A DNA stretch of 13,498 bases from an uncultured Collinsella sp. GTDB lineage: Bacteria > Actinomycetota > Coriobacteriia > Coriobacteriales > Coriobacteriaceae. The stretch spans positions 1-13,498 of the forward strand of contig CABUKY010000034.1 of NCBI GenBank assembly GCA_902492185.1, written 5' to 3'. Below are positions 4,863-12,616 of the stretch, piece by piece (the stretch's first letter is position 1; each line of letters starts with the position of its first letter). The notes under the pieces were generated by a model. The model saw only the letters and a program-made list of their open reading frames with translations. It ran no database searches and was not told the origin of the DNA. Both the position numbers and the translations under genes were made by a program.

Positions 4863-5546
4863 CTACATCTGCATAAACGGGTTCTGCATAAGTTCGCGCG
4901 CCATCGTGGTCGAATCGCCATGGCCCGTCAAGCAAACGGTATCGGGCGGAAGCGTCTTGGCAAGTTTGGAGAGCGAGCGCATAATCGCCGCCTCGTCACC
5001 GCCGGAAAGATCGGTACGACCGTGACTGCCCGGGAAAAGCGTGTCGCCCACAAAGGCGATGTTCCCCTGCTCGGTCGCGGCGAACAGGACGATGCCGCCC
5101 GGCGTATGCCCCGGCGTCTCGATCACCTGCAGGCAGACGTCGCCCACCTCGATTGTATCGCCCTCGGCAAGCAAACGCGTCGGCTCACCCGGATCGGGCG
5201 TCTCGATACCCCACATGGCGCGCTGCTCCTCGATATTTGCGCGAGGTACCGTCACGTCCTTAGCGCACAACTCATATAGTGCGCTGTCGCCAACGACAGC
5301 TCGAACCCCGGCAACCCCGCCAACATGGTCGGCATGACCGTGCGTGCAGACAGAGCCGAGCACGCGCACCTCGGGATGCGCGGTGCGGATATGCTCCACA
5401 AGACGCTCGCCCTCCCACGCCGGATCGACGATTAAGCACTCGTCATTCGAAATCACGGCGTAGCTGTTGGTCTGAATCGGGCCGTTGACGAGCGCCTCAA
5501 TCGAAGCCGCGCCTCGGGGGGTCAGGTCCAAAGTCATATCGCCCAT
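4863..5546 (-). CDS. Metallo-beta-lactamase-fold hydrolase (glyoxalase II-like)
   Basis: The protein is 227 residues with no signal peptide. It has the binuclear metal site of the family: THGHADHVGG (His69, His71, Asp73, His74), ETPGHTPGG (His147), FVGDTLF (Asp168) and LTGHGD (His209). The short single-domain form, GPIQTNSYAV near the N-terminus and FPGSHGRTDL after the Asp resemble the YcbL/glyoxalase II-like group, which hydrolyses thioesters; the natural substrate cannot be read from sequence. Start: ATG at 5546 has AGGAGG 8 nt upstream, whereas the upstream ATG at 5552 would be only 2 nt from the same SD. It follows relA in the same orientation, but a strong hairpin (5568-5601) lies between them. 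A similar hydrolase often follows relA in Clostridia. Confidence 0.9.
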   Translation of the reverse strand: MGDMTLDLTPRGAASIEALVNGPIQTNSYAVISNDECLIVDPAWEGERLVEHIRTAHPEVRVLGSVCTHGHADHVGGVAGVRAVVGDSALYELCAKDVTVPRANIEEQRAMWGIETPDPGEPTRLLAEGDTIEVGDVCLQVIETPGHTPGGIVLFAATEQGNIAFVGDTLFPGSHGRTDLSGGDEAAIMRSLSKLAKTLPPDTVCLTGHGDSTTMARELMQNPFMQM

Positions 5547-5560
5547 GCGCATACCCTCCT

Positions 5561-5601
5561 TCTAAAATACGTTCGAGGCACCAAACGATGCCTCGAACGT
5601 A
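5561..5601 (-). terminator. Strong hairpin with short T-run between relA and the hydrolase gene
   Basis: TACGTTCGAGGCA (5601-5589 on the minus strand) pairs with its exact complement (5580-5568) over 13 bp around an 8-nt loop, followed by TTTTAGA. The T-run is short, and the hydrolase SD begins immediately after it at 5560. It is either the recJ-relA terminator or an attenuator for the hydrolase gene, since no room for a promoter remains between the hairpin and that gene. Confidence 0.7.
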
Positions 5602-5634
5602 ACCAATATCTATGATGCTGAGAGGCTCTCGCAC

Positions 5635-7995
5635 CTACACACGGCGCTTGAGTTGCGCTCCGCCCTCGCCGGGCATAAGACGGCGAGCGTCGTAGACCGA
5701 GTCGACGCTGCTGATGGAAGCCAGCAGCGGATCCAGGCCGCTCGCATCCGAAATCTCGACCATAAAGCGCAGGGTCGCAATACCCTCGCGGTTGGTCGAG
5801 GTGGCGGCGGAAAGGATATTGCCGCCTGCATCGCCAATGGCAATGGTGACGTCCTTGAGCAGGCCCATGCGGTCCAGGCACTCGACCACGATCTCGACCT
5901 GGAAGAGAGTGTCGGCAGCACCATCCCACTCTACGTCAATCATGCGCTCTGGGTGCTCCATGAGGCCCTTGACGTTGGGGCAGTTGGCGCGATGCACTGA
6001 GACACCTCGGCCACGCGTGATGAAGCCGACGATATCGTCGCCCGTCACGGGGTTGCAGCAATGAGCCAGACGGACCAGCAGGCCACTGTTGCTCTCGCCC
6101 TTAACGATAATGCCGTTACTTGCGCTCTTGCCACGCTTTTGCGGCTTGCGGTTGGAGCCGCGGGCCGGCTGTTTCACGACCTCGGCGATAGCCTCGGCCT
6201 TGGTGAGCTGTTCCTCGGGCTTGGGGTCCAAGATTTGCTCGACCTTATTACCCACAGCGCGCGGGGCAACCTTGCCGGCGCCGACGGCGGCAAACAGGTC
6301 CTCGAGCTGCTTGAAGTTAAACTGCTCCGCCACGGCGTTGAGCGCACGCGTGGAGCGCGGCGTGGAGATGCCATACCCGCGCTTGCGCAGGTCCTTGGCC
6401 AGCATATCGCGGCCGGCGGCAGCGTCGTCGTCCTTAGTCGCGGCGGCAAAGTAGCGACGGATCTTGGACTTGGCCGAAGGCGTCTTGACGATCTTGAGCC
6501 AATCACGCGACGGTTTGGAACTCTTGTTAGTCAGGATTTCAACGCGGTCGCCCGTCTTGATCTCGTGCGTGAGCGGGGCCACAGCACCGTTGATCTTAGC
6601 GCCGACGCAGTGGTTTCCCACCTCGGTGTGAACGGCATAGGCAAAGTCGAGCGGCGTGGAGCCGGCACGAAGCGCCATGACCTCGCCCTTGGGCGTAAAG
6701 ACGAAGATCTCCTGATCGAAGAGGTCGACCTTCAGCGAATGCAGGTATTCCTTGGCGTCGGTGATCTCATCAGACGCAGCCCAATCGAGCGAATGCTTGA
6801 GCCAGTTGATCTGGTCGTCCAAACGTTGAGCGTCATTGGTCTTGGAAGCAGACGATCCGCCCGACTTCTTATATAGCCAGTGGGCGGCAATGCCATACTC
6901 GGCCTGCTCATGCATCTCGTAGGTTCGAATCTGAATCTCGAGCGGACGAGCCGTGGGGCCGATGACCGTCGTATGGAGCGACTGGTAGTTATTGACCTTG
7001 GGCATGGCGATATAGTCTTTAAAGCGACCAGGCATGGGATGCCACAGCGTATGCACCGCACCGAGCGTGGAGTAGCAATCGCGCACCGAATGGGTAATAA
7101 CACGCAGCGCCACCAGGTCGTAGATCTCGGAGAACTCCTTGCCCTTGCGCTTCATCTTTTGGTAGATGGACCAATAGTGCTTGGAGCGGCCATTAATCTG
7201 GAAGCCCTCCAGGCCAATGCGGTTGAGTTCGTCGGTGAGCGTCTTGATGGTCTCGGCAAGGTAGCGCTCGCGGACCTCGCGCGACTCAGCCACCATGCGC
7301 GCGATGCGCTGGTAGGCATCGGGCTCCAGGTAGAAGAAGGACAGGTCCTCGAGCTCCCACTTAATAGAGCTCATGCCCAGGCGGTCGGCCAAGGGCGCGT
7401 ACACGTCCATGGTCTCGCGAGCCTTAAACAGGCGACGATCCTCACGCAGGGCCGCCAGCGTACGCATGTTGTGCAGACGGTCGGCAAGTTTAACGATGAT
7501 GACACGAATGTCCTTGGACATGGCGAGGAACATCTTGCGCAGCGTGAGGGCCTGTTTCTCGTCCATGCTGTCGACTTCGATGTTGGTGAGCTTGGTCACG
7601 CCATCGACGAGCTCAGCAACGGTTTCGCCAAACAGGCCGGAAACATCGGTGAGCGAGGTCTCGGTATCCTCGACGGTATCGTGCAGCAGCGCGGCACACA
7701 CCACATCGCAGTCCATCTTGAGATCGGCCAAAATGATGGCAACCTCGACGGGATGGTTAATGTACATCTCGCCCGAGCGGCGCTTTTGGTTGCAGTGCTT
7801 CTCGGCGGCAAAGCAGTAGGCCTGCTCAACCTTAGAAAAGTCGTCCTCATTCATATATTTGAGGCACAGGCGCTCCAGCTTGTCGTAGCTGTCCGCCATA
7901 ATCTCGGGCGGCAGCTCATCGGCATGCTTATAGTGCTCCATCTCCGAAAACGGCTGGAGGGTGGAATCATGGGCGGTACGGCCTGCGGCATCCAT
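5635..7995 (-). CDS. relA: Bifunctional (p)ppGpp synthetase/hydrolase (Rel/SpoT family)
   Basis: It makes and degrades the stringent-response alarmones ppGpp and pppGpp. The protein is 786 residues, full length for the family. The hydrolase HD domain has YINHPVEVA (about 78-86) and the metal-binding ALLHDTVEDT (102-111). The synthetase domain has YWSIYQKMKRKG (about 274-285), RFKDYIAMPK (324-333), NNYQSLHTTV and EIQIRT with MHEQAEYGIAAHW. The RFKD form is typical of bifunctional enzymes. A TGS domain follows (about 428-490, EIFVFTPKGEV), then the conserved-cysteine region (LAHCCNPVTGDD to VHRANCPN, about 643-674) and a C-terminal ACT domain (about 698-775). The start ATG is 15 bp past the recJ stop with a GGGGAAGGGG-type SD in the gap, so recJ and relA form an operon. 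An alternative start at residue 19 (MEHYKH) is possible but lacks a better RBS. Confidence 0.97.
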   Translation of the reverse strand: MDAAGRTAHDSTLQPFSEMEHYKHADELPPEIMADSYDKLERLCLKYMNEDDFSKVEQAYCFAAEKHCNQKRRSGEMYINHPVEVAIILADLKMDCDVVCAALLHDTVEDTETSLTDVSGLFGETVAELVDGVTKLTNIEVDSMDEKQALTLRKMFLAMSKDIRVIIVKLADRLHNMRTLAALREDRRLFKARETMDVYAPLADRLGMSSIKWELEDLSFFYLEPDAYQRIARMVAESREVRERYLAETIKTLTDELNRIGLEGFQINGRSKHYWSIYQKMKRKGKEFSEIYDLVALRVITHSVRDCYSTLGAVHTLWHPMPGRFKDYIAMPKVNNYQSLHTTVIGPTARPLEIQIRTYEMHEQAEYGIAAHWLYKKSGGSSASKTNDAQRLDDQINWLKHSLDWAASDEITDAKEYLHSLKVDLFDQEIFVFTPKGEVMALRAGSTPLDFAYAVHTEVGNHCVGAKINGAVAPLTHEIKTGDRVEILTNKSSKPSRDWLKIVKTPSAKSKIRRYFAAATKDDDAAAGRDMLAKDLRKRGYGISTPRSTRALNAVAEQFNFKQLEDLFAAVGAGKVAPRAVGNKVEQILDPKPEEQLTKAEAIAEVVKQPARGSNRKPQKRGKSASNGIIVKGESNSGLLVRLAHCCNPVTGDDIVGFITRGRGVSVHRANCPNVKGLMEHPERMIDVEWDGAADTLFQVEIVVECLDRMGLLKDVTIAIGDAGGNILSAATSTNREGIATLRFMVEISDASGLDPLLASISSVDSVYDARRLMPGEGGAQLKRRV

Positions 7996-8010
7996 CGAGG
8001 TCCCCTTCCC

Positions 8011-11000
8011 CTAGGCCCGCGGTACGATCGGGCGGTCAACTTTGGCTAGCATATCAGAAGCGCACGAATCGAGCGCCCAGCTCCGGAAAGCCGAGAACTC
8101 CATGCGCGAGCGCAAGCCCTCCAAATAGCGAATTGACCTGCTCAATTGCACGCGGCCGGGGTTTTCGGCCATCGCGATACGACGAGTGTCGTCAAACCCC
8201 GAAACGCGACAGAAACCAAGCTCTTCGAAGATTCCCAGGCCGCTTTCCACCGAGCGCTCGTCGACCGGCGTGCGGGCATCGATGGCAAGGCACATCTGCG
8301 CGATGTCGATATCACTTGCGCAGAATGAATCGTCCCCCGTCTTGCCACGGTTGGAGCGCCACATGGTCTGCAGCGCTCGATAGAGCGTGACGAGCTCGTC
8401 GCGCTCGGGCGCATAGCAGTCGAGTAGGCGCTCGTTAATGCGGGCGTCGCGCGACGAATAGAGCAGATGGATCACGGCGGGCTGGCCATCGCGACCGGCG
8501 CGGCCGCTCATCTGGTTAAACTCAATGCCGCCAAACGGCATGTGATAGAGCACGACATGGCGGATATCGGGCAGGTTGACGCCCTCGCCAAAGGCAGATG
8601 TCGAGACGATGCAGCTGAGGCTGCCGTCTCGGAATGCTTCCTCCACGCGACGGCGATCGGAACGCGCAAGCCCCGCGTTATAGAACGCGATATGGGTTGC
8701 GCAATCGGGCACACGCTTGCGCAACGTCTTGGCGAGCGCCACGGACTGGTCGCGCGAATTGACGTAGATGACGGTCTTTTCCCCCGTCGCCACAATCGAC
8801 ACCAAACGGTTCTCGCGACTTGCAAGATCGCGGTCGTCCTCGAGCTGCAGGTTCTCGCGCACCGTCTCGTCGACCACCGTGCGAGTGATCGGCAGCATGC
8901 GAGCAAGCTCGGCCACAACCGGAGCCGTCGCGGTGGCCGTCGCAGCCATAACGACCGGGTCGCCCAGGGCTTTGAGGATATCGGGCATGTCGAGATAGGC
9001 GCTGCGGTCGCCGCCCTTGGCAAGACCGGCGTGGTGCGCCTCATCGATAACGACAAAGCCGATGCGGCCCGAACGCGCGAAGCGGTCACGGTGGATAGAT
9101 AGGAACTCGGGCGTCGTGAGCACGATACCGGTGCGGCCCGAAGCTAGGCCGGCGAACACGTCATCGCGTGCGGCCTCCACGGTCTCGCCGGTCAGCACGC
9201 CAACGCCAATGCCAAGCGATGCCATCGTCGACGAGAGGTGATAGGCCTGGTCGGCAACGAGCGCGCGCAGCGGATAGACAAAGATGCTCGCACGCCCGCG
9301 AAGAACCGCCTCGCGCGCGGCATGCACATGAAAGATGAGCGACTTGCCGCGCCCCGTTCCCATAACGGCCAGAACACTTTGGTGATCGGCCAGGGCATCG
9401 AGCGCCTCGACCTGCGCGCGGTGCGGCTGGTTCGAGCCGATAAAGCTATGGATAAGCGAGCGCGTGAGCTCGGTATAGGAAAGCTGGGCGAGCGTCTCGC
9501 GCTTACGCGACTCCAGGCGCAGGCCGGAATCCGCCGGCTGCACGCCACGACGAAGCTCGCATGCCGGATCGTCGATGCTGGGCAGCGTGGTATCGCGGAC
9601 CAGAACATCCTTGATCATGAGCTTGGGCTTCACACGACCCTGCCAATGCTCGGCAACGGCCTCGAACACCAAATCGACAGCGCTATCGCAGTTGATGAGC
9701 TTATCGATTTGCGGTACACGAAACATGATGGCCGGCACACTCGCGGCGCCATCCGTCGCCACGAAGCGCATGTGCTCGCCGGTCTTACCCACCACGGCGC
9801 GATCACACATCGTCACGCCCTCGGCAGCCAGCAGCGGCACCTTATTACCCTGGCCAAACGGCTCAAGGCGGGAAATCTGCTCGATGGTCTCGATATTTAG
9901 CTCGGAGAGGTCAACGGTGGCGGCAACCTCGTCAGTGTCCTCAAAGTCCTCGGCGGGAAGCTCCGATAGCACGGCCGAAAGGCGACGGCGGAACTCGTCG
10001 AGCTTGGATGCCTCGATAGTCACACCCACCGCACCGGCATGTCCGCCGCGACGAATCATCAGGTCGGAACAGCGCTCGATGGCGTCAAACAGGTTAACTT
10101 TGCCCACCGAGCGACCAGAGCCGCGCGCGATACCGTCCTCGATCGAGAACAGCAGCGCCGGCACGTGGTAGCGGTTGGTCAGACGGCTTGCCACGATGCC
10201 CTTGACGCCCTCGTGCCAGCCTTCGCCGCCCACGACGATCGCGCGTCCGCCGTCATAGGTCTCCTCGACCTTTGCCATGGCATCGCGCGTGAGCTCCGCC
10301 TCGATCTCACGGCGCTGGCGGTTGATTTCCTCGAGCTCAGCCGCCAGTGCGCTTGCTTCGATGGGATCGCGGGCAAGCAGCAGGTCGAGCGCCAGCTTGG
10401 GATCGGCCATGCGACCGGCAGCGTTTAAGCGAGGAATGAGCGAGAATGACAGGCCATCCGCCGTAATGCTCGAAAGGTCCGCCTTGGCGAGCGCGGCAAG
10501 CGCGATATAGCCGGGGCGAGCGGTTACGCGCATCTGCTGGATGCCCTCGGCAACCAGCGCGCGGTTCTCGGGCGTGAGCGGCATCATGTCGGACACGGTG
10601 CCCAGCGCCGCGACCTCGATTAGCGAACGCCAATACGACGGCTTGCCCAGGCGCTCACCCAGGACTTGCACCAGCTTGAGCGCCACACCAGCACCGGCAA
10701 GCTCACGCGAGGGGCCCTCGTCCTCGAGCTTGGGGTCAGTCAGGGGCACACCCTGCGGCACCTGGTCGGAGGGCTCGTGATGGTCCGTGACCACCAAATC
10801 GATCCCCAGACTCTCCAGATAGGAGACCTCTTCCTTGGCAGCAATACCGTTATCGACGGTCACAATCAGGTTGGGTTGAGCGAGCTCGTTGACGCGGTCG
10901 AGCGCCGCACGCGACAGGCCGTAGCCCTCGTCAAAGCGGTGCGGAATAAACGGCGTGACGTTGGCGCCAAACGAACGTAGCGCCTCGGTCAACAGACAAG

Positions 11001-11298
11001 TCGACGTAATGCCGTCGACGTCAAAATCGCCAAAGACGGCGATACGCTCGTGGCTGCGAATAGCACGCTCAACGCGGTCGGCAACGACCGACATGCCCGG
11101 AATAACGAGTGGGTCCGCCCAGTCGCGATCGAGCGAAGGCGTCAAAAACAATTGGCCCTCTTTGATGGAGCCAATGCCGTGCGCGACCATAATGCGCGCC
11201 ACCAGCCTGGGAATGCCCAGACCAGCCGAAAGCTCCTTTTCGAGCTCGGGGTTTTGCTGAGCGACCGCCCAGCGATGCGTCGTCTTAAGCGATGACAT
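8011..11298 (-). CDS. recJ: RecJ ssDNA exonuclease fused to a RecQ-like helicase
   Basis: The protein is 1095 residues, against roughly 560-800 for ordinary RecJ. The N-terminal half is a complete RecJ: VFGDFDVDGITS (about 88-99), VDNGIA, VVTDHHEPS with DHH at 172-174, PRLNAAGRM and a DHHA1 motif RRGGHAGAVG with GGH at 418-420, then an OB-like region (about 460-570). The C-terminal half is a superfamily 2 helicase: NQPHRAQVEAL (motif 0-like), Walker A GTGRGKS (647-653), VIDEAHH (750-756), MAATATAT, a conserved STSAFGEGVNLP and QMSGRAGRDG (929-938), followed by a winged-helix-like tail. RecJ degrades single strands 5'-3', and in the RecF pathway it works with RecQ; here both activities sit in one chain. 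Start chosen at ATG 11298 (MSSLKTTHRW, aligning with RecJ N-termini); a GTG at 11343 would add 15 residues. The SD is G-rich but imperfect (GGGGGTGGG). Confidence 0.95.
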   Translation of the reverse strand: MSSLKTTHRWAVAQQNPELEKELSAGLGIPRLVARIMVAHGIGSIKEGQLFLTPSLDRDWADPLVIPGMSVVADRVERAIRSHERIAVFGDFDVDGITSTCLLTEALRSFGANVTPFIPHRFDEGYGLSRAALDRVNELAQPNLIVTVDNGIAAKEEVSYLESLGIDLVVTDHHEPSDQVPQGVPLTDPKLEDEGPSRELAGAGVALKLVQVLGERLGKPSYWRSLIEVAALGTVSDMMPLTPENRALVAEGIQQMRVTARPGYIALAALAKADLSSITADGLSFSLIPRLNAAGRMADPKLALDLLLARDPIEASALAAELEEINRQRREIEAELTRDAMAKVEETYDGGRAIVVGGEGWHEGVKGIVASRLTNRYHVPALLFSIEDGIARGSGRSVGKVNLFDAIERCSDLMIRRGGHAGAVGVTIEASKLDEFRRRLSAVLSELPAEDFEDTDEVAATVDLSELNIETIEQISRLEPFGQGNKVPLLAAEGVTMCDRAVVGKTGEHMRFVATDGAASVPAIMFRVPQIDKLINCDSAVDLVFEAVAEHWQGRVKPKLMIKDVLVRDTTLPSIDDPACELRRGVQPADSGLRLESRKRETLAQLSYTELTRSLIHSFIGSNQPHRAQVEALDALADHQSVLAVMGTGRGKSLIFHVHAAREAVLRGRASIFVYPLRALVADQAYHLSSTMASLGIGVGVLTGETVEAARDDVFAGLASGRTGIVLTTPEFLSIHRDRFARSGRIGFVVIDEAHHAGLAKGGDRSAYLDMPDILKALGDPVVMAATATATAPVVAELARMLPITRTVVDETVRENLQLEDDRDLASRENRLVSIVATGEKTVIYVNSRDQSVALAKTLRKRVPDCATHIAFYNAGLARSDRRRVEEAFRDGSLSCIVSTSAFGEGVNLPDIRHVVLYHMPFGGIEFNQMSGRAGRDGQPAVIHLLYSSRDARINERLLDCYAPERDELVTLYRALQTMWRSNRGKTGDDSFCASDIDIAQMCLAIDARTPVDERSVESGLGIFEELGFCRVSGFDDTRRIAMAENPGRVQLSRSIRYLEGLRSRMEFSAFRSWALDSCASDMLAKVDRPIVPRA

Positions 11299-11350
11299 AG
11301 GCACCCACCCCCGATAGGGGCAGGTCGCCGCGATACCTCTCACGGTTCAT
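11285..11350 (-). CDS. Possible 21-codon upstream ORF overlapping the recJ start
   Basis: ATG at 11350-11348 is preceded by AGAGGA at 9 nt spacing, a better RBS than recJ's own. The frame begins MNRERYRGDLPLSG and ends with TAA at 11287-11285, which is 11 bases inside recJ in another frame. It runs through CCCC/GGGG (11320-11309), a small hairpin that covers part of the recJ SD. Translation of this frame could open that hairpin and couple recJ initiation to it. No similarity to known peptides is recognised. Confidence 0.35.
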   Translation of the reverse strand: MNRERYRGDLPLSGVGAYVIA

Positions 11351-11406
11351 AGCGATGAGTCCTCTGTGTATGCCCGCTTCGGCAGGCAGATCTGTTGAAC
11401 GGATTT

Positions 11407-11440
11407 ATTATACCGTGCGGCGCGGACGCAAATCGCCGCA
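11407..11440 (-). promoter_or_regulatory. recJ-relA promoter region
   Basis: On the minus strand, a perfect -10 TATAAT lies at 11412-11407, about 110 bp upstream of the recJ ATG. The -35 is poor (CGATTT at 17 bp). A TGCGGCG/CGCCGCA inverted repeat (11416-11440) covers the spacer and -35 region, a position where a regulator could bind, though this is speculative. Confidence 0.5.
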
Positions 11441-11477
11441 GCACGCCGCGGTTTCGGTAAACGATGCCGGTAATACC

Positions 11478-11492
11478 CTCGAAATAATCGAG
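11478..11492. repeat. Small inverted repeat between recJ and the transporter gene
   Basis: CTCGA, five bases AATAA, then TCGAG form a perfect dyad 83 bp upstream of the transporter ATG. It could be an operator or chance. No convincing plus-strand promoter was identified in this 230-bp divergent region. Confidence 0.25.
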
Positions 11493-11574
11493 CGTTTCTG
11501 ACGCACGGACACATGTGAGCGTCTAGCATATCCAGTCAAAACGGATTCACGAGCAAAGGGAGTCACAAGAGCAT

Positions 11575-12573
11575 ATGAAGCAATGGGTTGGACTGGGCAA
11601 GTTTCTCGCGGGGCACATGCAAATCATCGTTCCGACTTGCGTGGCGCTCGGCGTGCTCTTTCCTCAACAGATCGGCGTTCTCAAGCCCATCGTTCCCACC
11701 TTGTTTGCCTTTATGACGTTCCAAGGTGCGCTCAGCAACACCTTCCACCAGGTAGCCGAGGTGTTCCACCGTCCGCTGCACCTGATTGTGGCATTGTTGG
11801 TCTCGGCGGCGCTTATTCCCATCGCGGCCTATGCCATGGGATCGTTGTTCTTTGGTTCCAACCCCAACCTTGTCTGCGGCATCGTGCTCGAATACAGTGT
11901 GCCCGTGGCAGTCACCGCTTTTATGTGGATCAGCATGTTCGGCGGCAACGGCCCGCTCGCGCTCACCATCATCCTGACGTCCTCGGTCATCTCCCCTGTG
12001 ACGATTCCGCTTACGCTCAAGCTCCTGCTAGGCGCCACCGTCTCGATCGACGTGCCGAGTATGATGCAGAACATGGCCTTTATGATCGCCATCCCCGCCG
12101 TTCTCGGCATCGTGATCAACGAGCTCACGCGCGGATGGGGGCACGAAAAACTCTCCCCCGCGCTCTCGCCCGCCTGCAAGTTCATGATGATGGGCGTTAT
12201 CGCCTCCAACTCCACCGCCATGAGCGAGTACGTGCTGCACATGAACGCGGTGCGCTTGGAAGTCGCCCTCTTTATTTTGGTCTTCGCCATCAGCGGCTTT
12301 GTCGTCGGCATTCTGGTCGCCCGCGCGCTGCATCTGCCATATAGCGAAACGACCACCATGTGCTTTACCTGCGGCATGCGCAATATCTCTTCGGGCGCCG
12401 TCATCGCCACGCAATACTTTCCGGGCGAAGTTGTGTTTCCCGTCATGTGTGGAACGTTGTTTCAGCAGGTGCTCGCCTCGCTTATCGGGCACTTCTTTGA
12501 GCGTCTGACCGGCGAGGAGCGCGCCGCCCAGCGCAAGCGCGTCGAGGCCGGCCGCGATGCAATGGCGCGCTAA
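11575..12573 (+). CDS. BASS-family (bile acid:sodium symporter-like) membrane transporter
   Basis: The protein is 332 residues and very hydrophobic, with about nine or ten membrane segments (approximately 14-30, 36-52, 68-90, 98-120, 126-150, 165-182, 200-215, 228-250, 262-280, 287-305). The conserved family stretches are present: EYSVPVAVTAFMWISM (106-121) and TCGMRNISSGAV (265-276), the latter matching the G-x-RN motif near the sodium/substrate site. BASS members carry bile acids, pantoate, pyruvate or other organic anions with sodium; the substrate here is unknown. The tail, LTGEERAAQRKRVEAG, is charged and probably cytoplasmic. The ATG has GGGAG about 12 nt upstream, a loose spacing. It is the only plus-strand gene, divergent from recJ and convergent with the GalT-like gene. 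Confidence 0.9.
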   Translation: MKQWVGLGKFLAGHMQIIVPTCVALGVLFPQQIGVLKPIVPTLFAFMTFQGALSNTFHQVAEVFHRPLHLIVALLVSAALIPIAAYAMGSLFFGSNPNLVCGIVLEYSVPVAVTAFMWISMFGGNGPLALTIILTSSVISPVTIPLTLKLLLGATVSIDVPSMMQNMAFMIAIPAVLGIVINELTRGWGHEKLSPALSPACKFMMMGVIASNSTAMSEYVLHMNAVRLEVALFILVFAISGFVVGILVARALHLPYSETTTMCFTCGMRNISSGAVIATQYFPGEVVFPVMCGTLFQQVLASLIGHFFERLTGEERAAQRKRVEAGRDAMAR

Positions 12574-12590
12574 ACCGTCCGCAGTGTGCG

Positions 12591-12616
12591 GGCGCTCACT
12601 TTACGATGTGAGCGCC
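12591..12616. terminator. Inverted repeat at the convergent gene ends
   Basis: GGCGCTCAC (12591-12599) and GTGAGCGCC (12608-12616) form a perfect 9-bp stem with an 8-nt loop that includes the stop codon of the minus-strand gene. A smaller CCGCA-GTG-TGCGG hairpin precedes it (12579-12591). Neither has a T-run, so these are at best weak terminators serving the two convergent genes, which are only 27 bp apart. Confidence 0.4.

Noticed and set aside
5547..5552. Upstream ATG of the metallohydrolase
   Set aside because: Only 2 nt from the SD; the ATG at 5546 has the correct 8-nt spacing.
6880..8049. Plus-strand open frame of 389 codons antisense to relA
   Set aside because: It lies opposite an unmistakable Rel protein, has no ribosome binding site, and its composition is that of a mirror frame of GC-rich codons.
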